Positions 1 to 13,248 of a stretch of 64,000 bases of DNA are shown here, piece by piece (the first letter of the stretch is position 1; each line of letters opens with the position of its first letter). The DNA lies in the NCBI RefSeq assembly GCF_000143415.4, contig NW_003314265.1, forward strand, positions 2,317,439 to 2,381,438. The letters are read 5' to 3'. The notes beneath the pieces are model-generated. The model saw only the letters and a list, made by a program, of their open reading frames with translations. It was not told the DNA's origin and ran no database searches. The DNA comes from Selaginella moellendorffii (Eukaryota; Streptophyta; Lycopodiopsida; Selaginellales; Selaginellaceae). Position numbers and translations under genes: made by a program.

Positions 1-656
1 GGGACTCGGACTCGGTCTCGGTCTAGGTTTTGGTCTCAGTCTCGGTCCCAGTCCCGGTCTCGGTTCCATCTCGGACTCCATCTCGGACTCCACCTCGGGT
101 CCATCTCAGACTCCACCTCGGGTCCATCTCGGACTCCACCTCAGGTCCATCTCGGACTCCATCTTGGGTCCATCTCGGACTCCATCTCGGGTCCATCTCG
201 GACTCCATCTCGGTCCATCTTGGACTCCATCTCGGACTCCATATCGGACTCCCTTTCGGACTCCATCTCGGACTCCATATCGGACTCCATTTCGGGTCCA
301 TCTTGGACTCCATCTCGGACTCTATATCGGACTTCACTTCGGGTCCATCTCAGACTCCATATCGGACTCCACTTCGGGTCTATCTCGGACTCCATCTTGG
401 GTCCACCTCGGACTCCATCTCAGACACTTCCACGTGTCATGTGTTGGTCCTTTCGGGTCCCTTTTTAGAGCCTCGCTGATAGCTCACTTCGTGCTCATTC
501 CTCGAGCACTTTGTTGGGAGTTCCACTCCCACTCTCGACCTTTCAAGTCGGAGCTTTTAGTCCAAACGTGTTACGCTCGTTTGGTTTTCGCTTCGGCCAC
601 TACCACGTGGCGCCCTTCTAGCTCCACTTTGGGGCCTAGGGATTTTGTGTCTCACA
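1..656 (-). repeat. Truncated family B LTR, copy A
   Basis: This is the left-hand duplicate of the LTR segment at 24185-24852. It contains a GA/CT-skewed minisatellite and then a unique tail ending in TGTCTCACA at 656. The orientation (minus) is inferred from the related element at 17700-24852, where a methionine-tRNA primer site reads on the minus strand. The homologous LTRs at 17700-18600 and 61269-62517 continue past this point with an ACTCCACCACCC stretch, so this copy is cut. The same junction occurs at 24852, so the cut pre-dates the duplication. Confidence 0.6.
60..430. repeat. Degenerate 12-bp minisatellite inside LTR
   Basis: Units alternate between TCTCGGACTCCA and the 11-bp variant TCTCGGGTCCA, often paired as a 23-bp higher unit. 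The same array lies at about 18000-18300 and 24240-24620, and a diverged form at 62050-62345. The arrays are open in several frames on both strands and give artefactual Ser/Pro/Trp-rich translations. Confidence 0.85.
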
Positions 657-2067
657 ATAAACCTTTGAAGTAATGACATGGGTGTTGCTCATGGTGTTGC
701 TCAATTGATGATCAAATCATTGTGATACTTATATCATATCCATGTGATAGTGAGTAATGTGTTTACGAAGTTGCTTGGTTAAACGATGATCAACCCCAAA
801 GTGGTTGATAGTGAAGCTAGTCTATTTGCACGTAATAGCATTGTAGTAGCTTTGACTAGATTCTCGATAGTGGTCCATTATGCTAAGCTTAAGTTGGTTC
901 CTTGTTCCTTGAGGGTTTGCCTATAAAGTGTTGGAAAAGGTTATAGCATTCTCTTGGTATAACTTGTCAGTTGATGCATTAGCACTTGGAGTAGATTGTT
1001 GGATGGAGAAAGTGTGTAGTTGAGGCATTGACATTGCTAGCACTTGTGTTAGTGGAAGTGGCATTGTTCTTCAAGTGATAAGGAATTTTCCTTAGAGCTT
1101 GATTTTCCATGTCATTTTTCTTGTTAGTGTTTTGGCTTTACATTGGATCTTGAAGGTGGTTGAAGAAAAGTGTTAGTGCAATATGGATATTTGAAGATGT
1201 GGTCTTTGTGATTAAGCCTTGGATGTTCACTTTGCATTTTGCAGATGTCGGAGTTGGATGTCGGAAGTATGGGCAAAGATGTTCGATGCTTAAGCATACT
1301 ATGAGTCATGAGAATTTGTGTTGAGGTGAACCTATGTGAAGTTGTTAGTAGAAGGAAGTTGGTTGAGTATTGAAAGTTTGCATTCCTAGATTGAGAGTCA
1401 TTCTTTCTCTAGGATGGAAAATTTTTCAACAAATTTTCTTAGACTTTTCCAATGGCTGATCTGTTGATCACTTTGCCGGAAAACCATTCCATTTTCGTAA
1501 GCCAGTACAAACTAGTAAAGGGGTTGGAGTTGACTTTGGTTGGCTTAGACCTTAGTAAGTAGTTTGTATGATACAACCCGAAAAGGGATGCTGACTTTTA
1601 GAGCTAAGGCAATTGAGCTGGATAGAGTCTGGAGTTGGTATAGAAAAGTGGCTGTTGCGCTTTTCTAAGAAGGGTGACCCTTGTGCCTTTCTTTTGTAGC
1701 ATTATGCTTGGTGGTAGATTGCACCTTACATTTTGTTAAGACTCTATGAGAGTAGTGAGCTTTCACTGATCTTGACTTGGTCTTGGTGGTCCTGCGCCTT
1801 GGCTAAGGATGGTGATGTCCAACTTAGTTTTTCTAGGTTGAGATGTTGGTACCCGTACTATAGCTTTGTTTATGAGGAGGTTGTGTACCGATATGAGCTC
1901 ATCTCATGGTCTTCACTTTAGTTTCGGCTGAGTGTTGATCATGCATAGCTAGCCTCTTCAAAACATGGTCAGAGCTATTGCCTAAATGCATTAGTGAGCT
2001 TATTGCAGTTGAGTTGGATTCGAGTGGTCATTTAGTCTGTGCTTGTCCATGAACCTTTATCTTAGTC
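657..2067. repeat. Non-autonomous LTR element internal region, inverted arm
   Basis: No coding sequence is recognised. The part from about 1190 to 2067 is the reverse complement of 5700-6573, so this is one arm of a large inverted repeat. Read on the minus strand, it directly follows the LTR at 2068-3141, as the start of an internal region would. A duplicate lies at about 24853-26263. Confidence 0.6.
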
Positions 2068-3141
2068 TGTGATTTACCATAGGATAACACCACGAAGCGG
2101 AACCTAACCCTCTTTGTGCCACGTGATAGATGCCACGTGTCACATGCCACATATCCATAGGAACCCAAGGTTTAGGGCCTTGGGCCACTGAATGAAGGAA
2201 TGGTGCCAAACTCCCAAGCACGAAGCCAAGGAGTGATGGAACCGAGCCACGGAGCAACTCTTGAGCATAAAGCCCAAGGAGCGAAGGGACAGAAGCCCGG
2301 AGCGATTTGGAACAGTCCTAGAGTAACCAGCATCCCAATGCCAGGACTAGCACGCAAAATGGAGCCAAACGGAGTCTGGCGTTATTTCGGCATACTGGTG
2401 GCCTAATGCGAGGACATGGGTACTCCACTAGCTAGCATGGAATGGAACTTGGGCTTAGACCCAAGCCAGACGCAGAACAAGGATAGGCATGCAAGTGGGA
2501 GCTAGACTATGCCTCAGGTTGGTTGGCCATGCCCGACCTACCCACTATCACAGCCCCCCCCCCCCCCTTGAGGAACACACGCTTTGGGCTTTCACCCCAA
2601 GCCTCCCTTAGTATCAGGAGTTAGTCTCTGGAACAAGCTCGAAACTTACTAAATATAGAATGGCGCTAAATTGCGAATTTGGATACGGGACAAACACCAT
2701 TGTGTTCAGGCCGATCTCTACATTCCGTAGATATGCCAAATGAGCAAATCTGGACACTTTCCATAAATAGCATTTGGGACCAAAATGAGACCAACACAAA
2801 GGGCATGATAGCAAGGGTGTTTGGCAAACACAGTAAGCTATCATGTAGTGATATTGAGGGACCAATCTCAATATGCGAGGGTTTTTGTCACTAGCAAGTG
2901 CAAGACATAACGAGACGGGAACTCCTTACCGGGCTAAGTATGCTTAGCTAATAACACGTAAGAATTCCGTCCTTATGCTCGTCCGGTCTAAGTACACTCG
3001 AAATGCCCAGTTAACTCCACTAGCACAAGAGGGACTAATGCCGACTGATACCGACCTCCTGCCATCGTGGCAGTAAGGTAAGAGTGTCCGTAAGGACTGG
3101 TCGATAGATAACTTTTGATACCCGAAGTCACATTCGCGACA
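2068..3141 (-). mobile_element. Family A LTR, minus orientation, copy A
   Basis: On the minus strand it runs from TGTCGCGAATG to AATCACA and is 1074 bp long. It is preceded by a purine-rich tract at 3142-3159 of the type that primes plus-strand synthesis, which fixes the left end of the LTR. It holds a C-run near 2553-2567 next to a conserved CTTTGGGCTTTCACC motif. Copies of the same family lie at 26264-27337 (minus, also 1074 bp), 6588-7210 and 44392-45485 (plus), and a diverged one at about 60244-61162. The right-hand TG/CA end is inferred from the point where the copies diverge. Confidence 0.7.
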
Positions 3142-3159
3142 CTCTCCCCCCCTAGGGAA
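3142..3159 (-). other. Polypurine tract of family A element
   Basis: On the minus strand this reads TTCCCTAGGGGGGGAGAG directly before the LTR start TGTCGCG. Equivalent tracts abut the LTRs at 6574-6587, 27338-27355 and 61163-61182. Confidence 0.75.
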
Positions 3160-5699
3160 GATCGACATCCTCATCGATGCATACTCGAGTCTAGAATACC
3201 GCCAAGGAAACAACTCCAGAAAAAGTTCACGGTACTCACACTATGTGAGAAATGCACCAACTTAAATGAGTTAGGGGTAACCTCTTTGTCTAACGTGGAT
3301 GCGCTACCAGCTCAGACACCTTCCGGCCGTTGCCGACAAGGAAATGACCAACGGAGTCAGCCACCCTTGCTGCTCTGGGAGTCACCTAGCTTACAAAAGT
3401 GTGATATGCCCTACCCGCAGAGACATAGAGAGAGGAGCCAGAGGCCCCAACCCTCCTGAGCAAAGAAACCAAACCCGTCGGTAAGGTTTAGATAGACTAC
3501 TGTAAACAGGTAGTTAGAGTTGTTTACACGGTCACGCCCTTTTAACGGAATAAGGAACATTGACAGAGAGGCGAGTTATGTGACCAGTCGACAGTAGCTA
3601 CCCCATGACTAAAGATTTCAACATGCACACGAAGTGCCGAAACCAGTCTGCCTATACTAGCCCAAACTCAAAGATCAATACATGGACAATATCAAAGTCA
3701 TAGACAATGATATCTTAGAGACTTAATTATCAGTGATTAAATCTTATATTAGAACACAAAAGTATTCCAAGTAAGGTATCATCTGATAAACTAGTAGTAT
3801 AGTACAGAACCACCAAGATCATTATTTTTGGTAAACATAGGAATCACCATCCAACAAAATTCAATAGTAAGTATATCATCAAGAAAACTCAATGATGAAA
3901 CTTCACTATCGAAGATGACAGACAGTATGCCAAACAGCTTATTAAAGATAACTCAAAGAACACAAAGTATCATTGATTGACAAACATAATGCTCGCGAAT
4001 GTATCACCTGAAGGAAATAACACCCTAATCTATCAGAACTAACTCGAGTAATAATTAACAGAACAGAATGAATGTGGTAAAACCAACAAACACCCATTCA
4101 TGCCAACTATCACAGAAGCCAATCTGAACAGATCTCGGTCAACAATACCAAGGAACTAGAGTTGCTCAAGCAAGTGTTAGCAACATCCTACTGATGTTTC
4201 AAACCCAAGAGACCAATCCAAAGCAAACCACAAAGAACATGTGGTAATGCAAAAAGCCATAAGCTATCAAAGAGAATAACTAACTATCATGAAAAATCAT
4301 CAATCATCCCATCAATACAGTGATGCATAATCATTGTCGAAGAAAGAATCTACCATCCCGAAGAATGATAAATCATTCTATATCAACAATAATCAAACAA
4401 AACCTTTTTGACAAGAATAATCAACTATCCTAAACAATAGTCAACCATCACCAATGATTGCCAAATGCAAAAGCTAACTTCAATATCGAAGCTAATGAGC
4501 CAAAATGCCTTCCCCAACAACTTTTAACAAATGGACCACAAGTACGAAAACTTAAGTCGCCAAAAGCTCGAAGAAACCTATAGCCAAGTCTTGCCTAACA
4601 ATGATCACAAGTCTTGCATGAACTAACTTCAATGCTAAAGAAGAAATCATGGTGTAACCCACAATATCCTTCTCAACACATCTATAAGCTAAACTTCATA
4701 ATGCTAAAGCTAATGAAGAGCATGTCTGCATCAATCCAAAAGCTAAACATAACAAAGTTATGCTCAACAAGTGATCACCAAATGATCCTCCATGAATCCA
4801 TCTATAGCAAGACGTAACTCACTTCATAACAAGCACAAGAAGACTCATCAATGATTGATATATTCCAACTCAAATCCAACAAGGATTCAAACTTTCCAAT
4901 ATCGATCACTAACTCTTCCACTTGTAGAGTTAACATAGTCCACGACTGAATCACTTTTCAAGGAAAAGCCAAAGTTTAACCCCTACTAAATAATCTCGTC
5001 TAGAACACAATTAACTCAAACTTGCCATTTAGTTCGTTTGAACGTCAACACAGTTGCTAACTAGCAAATGCATGAATGCCAACAATATAAAGCTACAACC
5101 AAATTATCAACACTATCTTTATCGAGACTAATGAAACTCAATATCAATCGAGAGAGAGATATCTCATTTCACTTGAATCTTAACATCAATATTGTCAATG
5201 GCAAGGCATCACTTCAATGTCATCAACTCCATAAAAACGTTAAAAGAAAGCACAAGTGAATCACCACCCAAAACTCTCTAGCAACTAAGCTAACCAAAGT
5301 CGAAGATACTTTACTCAGTATCTAAGACTAATCCTTCAACAATACTCAGCTACAGATAACACATCATCAAGGAGTGATTCACCACGTCCAAGACTCAATG
5401 AAATCCAACACTACGAACTAAACACAATCAAATGATATCGACGGAGGTATAGTCATTATGTCAACATGGAAAACCCATGCAAGTTTAACAACACGATCCT
5501 CCGCAACACCATCCGGTAAAGCAAGCCCACCATTGCTAAATGTTCAACGAGTGAAGCAAGTGTCAAAAGTCCTTGACGAAGTCTACAAGTAATCACTAGT
5601 TGCAAAGCAACGAACAATCACTCTTCAACTTGCCTTCACAAGACCCAAACACTAAACTCTTGCCATTGAGTCATATACTTATCCAACATAAACGTTATA
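3160..5699. repeat. Chromovirus-derived non-coding internal region
   Basis: The part up to about 3700 matches, with many changes, the stretch 62523-62930 that lies between the chromodomain and the polypurine tract of the Ty3/gypsy remnant at the right of the window. The element therefore derives from that chromovirus family but has lost gag-pol. From about 3700 to 5700 the sequence is A-rich with no recognisable protein. The duplicate in copy B is split by the large transposon (27356-28714 and 42312-43494). Confidence 0.6.
4517..4519. other. Empty target site of the 13.6-kb transposon
   Basis: Copy A reads CCCCAACAACTTTTAAC without interruption. In copy B the 13.6-kb element sits after CCCCAAC and is followed by AACAACTTTTAAC, so the single AAC here is the unduplicated target. 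Confidence 0.9.
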
Positions 5700-6573
5700 C
5701 CCCAAATATGAGATAAAGGTTCATGGACAAGCACAGACTAAATGACCACTCGAATCCAACTCAACCGCAATAAGCTCACTAATGCATTTAGGCAATAGCT
5801 CTGACCATGTTTAGAAGAGGCTAGCTATGCATGATCAACACTCAGCCGAAACTAAAGTAAAGACCATGAGATAAACTTATATCGGTACACAACCTCCTCA
5901 TAAACAAAGCTATAGTACGGGTACCAACATCTCAACCTCGAACAACTAAGTTGGACATCACCCATCCTTAGCCAAGGCGCAGGACCACCAAGACCAAGTC
6001 AAGATCAGTGAGAGCTCACTACTCTCATAGAGTCTTAACAAAATGCAAGGTGCAATTTGCCACCAAGCATAATGCTACAAAAGAAAGGCACAAGGGTCAC
6101 CCTTCTTAGAAAAGCGCAACAGCCACTTTTCTATACCAATTCCAGACTCTATCCAACTCAATTGCCTTAGCTCCAAAAGTCAGCATCCCTTTTCGGGTCG
6201 CATCATACAAACTACTTACTAAGGTCTAAGCCAACCAAAGTCAACTCCAACCCCTTCACTAGTTTGTACTGGCTTACGAAAACGGAATGGTTTTCGGGCA
6301 AAGCCATTGGAAAAGTCTAAGAAAATTTGTGGAAAAATTTTCCATCCTAGAGAAAGAATGACTCTCAATCTAGGAATGCAAACTTTCAAGACGCAACCAA
6401 CTTCCTTCTACTAACAACTTCACATAGGTTCACCTCAACACAAATTCTCATGACTCATAGTATGCTTAAGCATTGAACATCTTTGCCCATACTTCCGACA
6501 TCCAACTTCGACATCCACAAAATGCAAAGTGAACATCCAAGGCTTGATCACAAATACCACATCTTCAGATATC
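5700..6573. repeat. Inverted arm matching 1190-2067
   Basis: This is the reverse complement of 1190-2067. It ends immediately before the plus-strand polypurine tract and LTR. The paralogue in copy B is about 43494-44377. No coding sequence is recognised. Confidence 0.65.
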
Positions 6574-7210
6574 CTAGGGGGGGAGAGTGTCACGAATGTG
6601 ACTTCGGGTATCGAAAGTTACCTGTCGACCAGTCCTTACGGATACTCTTACTTTACTGCCACGTGTGTTCCTCAAGAGGGGGGGGGGGAGGGGGGGGGGG
6701 GCTGTGGGGGGTTCCAAATGTATAGTAGGGATAGTGGGTAGGTCGAGCATGGCCGACCAACCTGAGGCATATTCTAGCTCCCGCTTGCGTGCCTATCCTT
6801 GTTCTGTGTCCGGCTTGGGTCTAAGCCCAAGTTCCATTCCATGCTAGCTGGTGGAATACCCATGTCCTCGTGTTAGGCCACCGGTATGCCGAAAGAACGC
6901 CAGACTCCGTTTGGCTCCATTTTGCGTGCTAGTCCTGGCATTGGGATGCTGGTTACTCTAGGACTGTTCCAAGTCGCTTCGGGCTCCTGTCCCTTTGCTC
7001 CTTGGGCTTTATGCTCGGGAGTTGCTCTGTGGCTCGGTTCCGTCACTCCTTGGCTTCGTGCTTGGGAGTTTGGCACCGTTCCTTCGTTCAGTGGCCCAAG
7101 GCTCTGAACCTCGGGTTCCTATGGACACATGGCATGTGACATGTGGCATCTGTCACGTGGCACAAAGAGGGTTAGGTTCCGCTTCGTGGTGCTATCCTAT
7201 GGTAAATCAC
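6574..7210 (+). mobile_element. Polypurine tract and family A LTR, plus orientation, internally deleted
   Basis: The tract CTAGGGGGGGAGAG (6574-6587) abuts an LTR starting TGTCACGAATG. Compared with the full copy at 44392-45485 (1094 bp), about 490 bp are missing after ACTGCCACG at 6663; the join shows only a 2-base shared CG. G-runs follow near 6679-6702. The LTR ends near GGTAAATCAC at 7210. Confidence 0.65.
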
Positions 7211-7236
7211 CATAGGATAAAGGGTCAAAACCATGT

Positions 7237-8467
7237 GTGCTACAGCATGGAACTTATAAAGTTCATCTTGCAAAGAACACTTTGCGAAGTGCAAAATACT
7301 TAACTTATATAATGGATTGTACAGATATGCATGGCTTGCAAACTTTAACTGTATATGGTGATTCATCCATGTGTGCACGATTATGTAATAAATTTATGGT
7401 TGGCAAATGTTTCTCACTTACAAGGTTTGTAATTTTTTAAAAAAAAATTAACAAGATTATAATTCTCTAACTTCAGATGGGTTGAATGACAGAAAAACCT
7501 AGTTTACCACCATGGAACTTCAGGAAAAGTTCTTTATATTACAGATTCTTCCATCATTCAAATTATAGATGATTTTGATGTTAAACTAAGATTACAACCA
7601 ACTAGAGGTGCTTCTATATCATCTTTAATGGCTACTAGAGTTTATCCACAAGCTATACATGTTGTTGTAATCAACACTGGTGTTTTTCCTAAAATAAAGA
7701 TTGCTTCTTCTGATAATCCTTTGGACATAACTATGGTAATGTTTTTTCCAATCTAATTTTCTATTTCTAAGATATTTTTCACAGCTCTATATGCATCTGG
7801 AGCATGAAGAGCAGTATCATCATATTGTAGCAGATTTATATGCTGGATATATGACAAATTTTTTATTTTTTAATATTATGAAAAACATGAGTGTATCAGG
7901 TGATTTAGCAACACTTGGAAGTACTTTATTTTTGCCACTAGTTGATTCAAATGAAATTCAAAGGCTCAATGAAGTTTATAAAATGCACCGTGGCTTCACT
8001 TCTAAAGACAAGGTAATGTAAATTGTTTATATGTCTTTCAGCTCTAACTTCCAATTATATAGATTAGTGGATATTTCATCTCTGACAACTAACAAAGCCT
8101 CACTTAAGCTAAAAGCCTTTGCTCATTTTGCTCTTTCACAATATTAGAGCAGAAAGAAGATGGTTTTGTTGTTTGTGCAAAGTGTAAAGGGTGTTCCATC
8201 CCTTGTAAATCAGCTAAAATAACTGGTTCTATTATATCAAATGACATGATGGAATACAGAGTTACAGTGCATGATAAAATGGTGGATAAAATTTATAATT
8301 TGGATGAAGGGTCTATGGTCAAGTTTGCTATGGAGTCCCTAGAAAAGATTGTTGTTTATCTGTCTTTAAAACCAACGGGGTTCTTTCTATTGAATGAGGC
8401 AAATATTATTGTCCATGTTGAGACACCAAACAATTCAGCCATGGAAATTGCCAACAACCAGAAATAG
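7237..8467 (+). pseudogene. Intron-bearing gene fragment, possibly OB-fold (RPA1-like), copy A
   Basis: Four putative exons with GT-AG borders can be read: 7237-7424, 7477-7735, 7785-8012 and 8148-8467. Exon 1 holds YIMDCTDMHG followed by LTVYGD and VGKCFSLTRF. Exon 4 begins with a CAKC motif and contains EYRVTVHD. That pattern (a sheet, an Asp-x-x-Gly turn, then a CxxC ahead of a second sheet) faintly recalls replication protein A OB folds, which some plant Helitrons carry. There is no convincing start codon and an in-frame TGA lies early in exon 2, so I treat it as a captured or decayed fragment. The duplicate at 45512-46742 differs at only a few positions. The identification is tentative; an unrelated host gene fragment is equally possible. 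Confidence 0.35.
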
Positions 8468-10414
8468 ATCCACTTGTCTCTTGTCTATTTTTCAATTTCT
8501 TTCTCTATAATACAAATATCTATTTTTGAAATCTTGTAGTGCTTCTCTTAACAATTTATAGATTTCAAAGCACACAAACTAGCAATCCCATAGCAACTAT
8601 TCACAAGATTGCTGCTGATTGCATTGCACAGCAACCTGAAATTCGCAAGAGAACTAATATGCAAGAAACATAAGCTGCCTCTGAAAGCCCCTCTCAGGTA
8701 ATCTACTACTTTAACATTGTACGCTTAACACTGAAATCTAGGAAAATGATCATTGTACATCTGGATAGGGAGTTTCTTGAGGACTTCAGAGAAGGTGGGT
8801 GAAGGATGTGGCGTATTGCTTTCTGTACTAGATGCTAAGCCCCATCTTGCAGTAAATGTGCAAGGAAATAAATGTGAAAGAGCTTGAATCATGAGCAATT
8901 CCAAATTTCAGGTTTGTTGCTGATTCGTTTGTTGAACTAGATGCTTGAAGTTGTACGCTCTTGTAGTGCTCTTGACAAAAGGGTTGGAAAACCATGGTTA
9001 AAATCACTGTGGCAATCAAAAATTTGAGCCAGGACTCGAATTTGAAAAGTGTGAAGAAGCTGTCTAGCAGACAGGATCTAGAAAGCATACCATTAGTGGC
9101 AGAACTTCATTGTATGCACCTTTTATTCGAATCATATTCTCTTGTAGCATCAATAAAATGCTAATAGCAATGGCACTTCACATTGTGAGTACTTTATACT
9201 TACGCTAAAGTTAAATCTTTCAAGGGGGACCTTCAGAGACATGGACATGGTCATTAAAAGTCCTTGTATCTTTGACATATCTTTGTCATGGAGCTTGTAG
9301 TTCACTAAACTAAGACCCTTGTCACCCAGTGAGGCTTCTGAATGACTGTGCTCCTACTGGATAGCTTACAAAAGAAAAACAAAGCAGCTTAGAAGAAAGT
9401 TAAATGGGAAGGCACATATATATCAAAGGTTCGCTTTGGTTCTTGGCCTTGGATATCCATCTCTGGCAATGTTGAGCTCTCCTTCACCCTGTAGTAGCTC
9501 AAAAGAAATCCTTTCAAGTAGAACCTGCATCAAGGTATATAAAAACAATGTCCTAATGAGAAATAAAGTTATAAACTACTTCAAACCATCTTTGAGTTAT
9601 TGACTTTTCAGGGACTTATCATTGGACGTGTGAGGAGTTTTTCACAGCCAACCTTGATACCAGTCTCCATGGCGAGAACAATGTTACTTGTTTGTGGAGT
9701 CATCCTGCCTGGTCGAAGATATCTTGCTCAACATTTTGAACAACTTTCTTTGGACTCGGATACCATCTAGGGCTGCCACTGTTAGTAGAGCTTGAAGATG
9801 CTCTCACTACGGATTTGTAATAATGAAAATCTTCTCTCTAGGCAGAAGTAGAAGTTTAAGGCGCTGGAAGAGCTGCTGCATCATAGGATTCAGGATGACA
9901 CTGTCCCTACATTTTTATGCTCTGGTATAATTTTTGAACCTGCAAACCCAAAAGAAAGAGATCCAGAAACAATACAATCGAGTAGGTAGTCAATTACCTA
10001 AGACGAGTCTAGTACTTGTGCTCATGTTTCTCTCATGGCAATAGATAAGCCCATTTTAGGTCCATTCAAATAAAGACTTAATATAGCTTTAGGGCATAAA
10101 TGGCTTTCAATGGAATAACATTGAGAAGTAAGTAAAAGATTTTTGATTGTTTCTACTGGTCTAGATTATTAATTATCACACAAAGTTGTTGATTGAAAGA
10201 TAGAGAATTAATACTTACTGAAAGTAGGCTAAAAATAGTCCATTCAATTCAATTGTTGAATCTCTTTAAACAATCTTGATCAACTAAAGAATTATAGAGA
10301 AAACTAATCTGGATGCACCCACCTATCCAGTGGGTGTAAGATTGCCCTTGTTTAATGTGTCATCATCAAGGACATCAAGGGCAATAAGGGCATCTAAGTA
10401 TAAAGGGCAAAATT
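8468..10414. other. Non-coding stretch with possible captured gene pieces
   Basis: No gene is recognised. Short open stretches on the minus strand (about 9420-9530 and 9600-9770) carry splice-like borders and may be captured exons, but I cannot name a product. The region is repeated in copy B at 46743-48690. Confidence 0.4.
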
Positions 10415-12450
10415 ATGACAAAGAGAAAATTTGAATGGACAGAACTTCCAGATGCAAAATTATTATCAACTCAAGGATCTGCAAATAAAAAAGCAAAAGA
10501 ACTAAAATTCAACCATAATATTGATTTAACTGAGCAACAAATTGTTTCTAGATACTATTATTTATCAAGAAAGAATAAAAATGAGCAAATAAAAACTATT
10601 AATATATTGAAAGAAAAATATGAAGAACATACTTTACAAAAAAAAAAAATATACAACAGAAGAAGACAAAATACTTATGGAAACTTGGAACTCACAAAAA
10701 CAAAAAAAATGAAAAAATAAATATTTTTTGACAAAGAATAGGGAGTACTATATCAGATGAAAAACTTAAAAGAAGAGTATATTATATTAGAAGAAAAGAA
10801 AGGAAAAAACTAAAAGAGAAAGAACAAGAAGAAAATAAACATGACATGAATAATATAAAAAGTATGAAAGCACTACAAGTGTATAATGAAGCTATAAAGG
10901 ATATACTGATACATCCATGTAAAATATGCAAAATACTTTGGTTTAAATATAATAAAAACAAGAATATGCATGCAATCAATTCATAACAAATAAATAAAAA
11001 TATAAAAGTCCAGAAAAAATTAGAATGAATCAAATTGATCAATATACAGAATAACTAAATGATATTGAAGAGAAAATGCTAGTTCTATGTATTTTATTTG
11101 CAAATATAACAATTCCAAATCAACCTCAATATCAACAACAAATAAAAGGAGGAATAATAAATGTCCCAACTAATAGTAAACCAATAATCAATAAACTACC
11201 AAGAACATTTGAAGAAACACAAACAATAACAAATCAACTGAAACTAGCTGATAAATATTATTATAAATATGGAATAGCCAGATCACATTATATTTATAAT
11301 AGTATAAAACAATTACAAGAAACAGAACTATATAAGAAAAATAAAAATAGATGAAAACTGGTTTCAACAAGCACAAATTTAGACAATATAGATAATAACA
11401 CACAAATAATATTAGAAACGAATTACAACAAGAATTAAATGAAGATGATGAAAGTGTAAATTTGATAAGCAACCTTGATAATGAGATATTACGAACAGTT
11501 ACTATGGTAATTAGCTTCTTAGATGCAAATCAAATAAATAAATTTACAAATGAAGTTTTAGTTATAGCACCTAGTCAAGGACAACACCCATTAGGATTAT
11601 TTGTAGATGAAAATGCTGAAGAAATGGCATATCCAAAATTATTTGGTGGAAAACCAAGACCATTAGACATAAAAAGTAAATTTACATACCAAGAAATAAT
11701 CTAATGGGGATTAATGAATGAGGATAGAAAATTTGCATGATATATTGAACATATATTTACAGCAGCTGTAAAAACTGAAATCAAATTTGTCAATCAAAAT
11801 GCAGGTTTAGATTAAGAAAATTTACTTATGAAGGAAGAAAAATCACATCGGAAGATATGCTTGAAAATGGAAATATGGATAAAATATTAAATTCAAACAT
11901 AGGTTTTAGAGATTTAAAAAATCTAAGAACATCACCAAATAATTTAGAAGCACTAAAAAAAGATGTATTTGCCATGATAAAAGAATTAGGACCATCAACA
12001 CTATTCTTAACTCTTAGTTGTTCAGAAAGACATTGTGAACCATTAATAAATTCTTTAAAACATTTAAATATAGATATATTACAACAAGAAGAGATAGAAA
12101 ATTTAAATGAAAAAGAGAAAATATATAAAATACCAAGAGCTGATTCAATTACCACAATATAATATTATACACATAAAACATCATCACATATTTGGAAGGA
12201 AAGTAAAAGACTATGTATTTATAACATAATTTCAACAACATGGTACACCACATGAACATGCACTAATATGGTTAGAAAATCCACCACAAACATTAGAACA
12301 AATAAAAGAATATGCTAATGAAAATATATGTACTAATTCAGAGAAACTACCAAAAAATATAAAAGATGTTCAAACTCATAAATATAGAAAAAACATGTAA
12401 GAAATATAAAAATATAAATTGTAAATTTAATTACCCAATTCCTTCGATGC
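10415..12450 (+). pseudogene. Helentron Rep-region remnant
   Basis: The first open piece (10415-10720) is lysine-rich and starts MTKRKFEW. A CKICK motif near 10917 resembles the N-terminal zinc finger of Helitron proteins. From 11462 the typical Helitron-like N-terminal pattern appears: VIAPSQGQHPL, then YPKLFGGKPRP, then near 11960 FAMIKELGPSTLFLTLS. Near 12185-12270 the rolling-circle initiator block is legible as FGRKVKDY, then GTPHEHALIWL, where His-x-His of the usual metal-binding motif is His-Glu-His. In-frame TAA and TGA codons separate these blocks. The protein would nick and join single-stranded ends during transposition; in this state it cannot be made. Confidence 0.75.
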
Positions 12451-13248
12451 CACAAACAGAAATCTTAGAGCCTATAAAAGACATTACAAAACATGAAAAG
12501 GATTCTTATACAATAATTTTTATAAAAAAAATATACTAGAAGATAAAGCTATAATCTAAACAATTTAGAGTTTGATGAATAATGAAAACTAATAGGAATA
12601 ACATATGAGAAATATGGAGCTACAATAATATTGACATTAACAAATACAAAAAATATATATAAATGAAAACCAAAAGAGATAAACACAAGTACTTTTAATA
12701 ACAAATTATCAAATTTGTGCCAATCAAATGTAGATATACAAATAATTCTTGATCCATATGCAGCAGCATCATATTGTTTATTATACATTGCATATATTGA
12801 AACACAAATAACAAAGACATTATGAACTGTATTTAAAAAATGCCAAGAAGAAGGAACAAATGCATTTAATAGAGTTTGGTTATTTGGAAATAGCTTCATA
12901 CGTGGTTGGAAAATGCTAATTCAATAAACATTTTTTTTAATATTCTTAATCCCATTTCATTATATGTGTAGAACTGTAAAGTTCATTCATACTAAACCAC
13001 AAGAACAATGAATAAAACGTTTAAAAATGAAACAAGACATTGCAAAAATGTAAGAAGATGAAACAAACATAGCAGTACCTGGACTAATTGAAAAATACAT
13101 GCAAATACCAGAAGAATTAGAAGATTTAACATTAACAGAGATAACAAATAAATATATAATTGAAAAAAGAAGTAACAACACAAAATATAAAAAAAAAACA
13201 TAATTAGATATATAAACTTTAGTAAAGAAAAAGATCCATAAAAGTGGG

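Noticed and set aside
7125-7165. Repeated GGCATGTGACATGTGGCAT in family A LTRs
   Set aside because: It shares the GGCATGTG word, but its layout is direct-repeat-like (TGGCAT/CACGTGGCA) and it belongs to the LTR family, not to the transposon palindrome.
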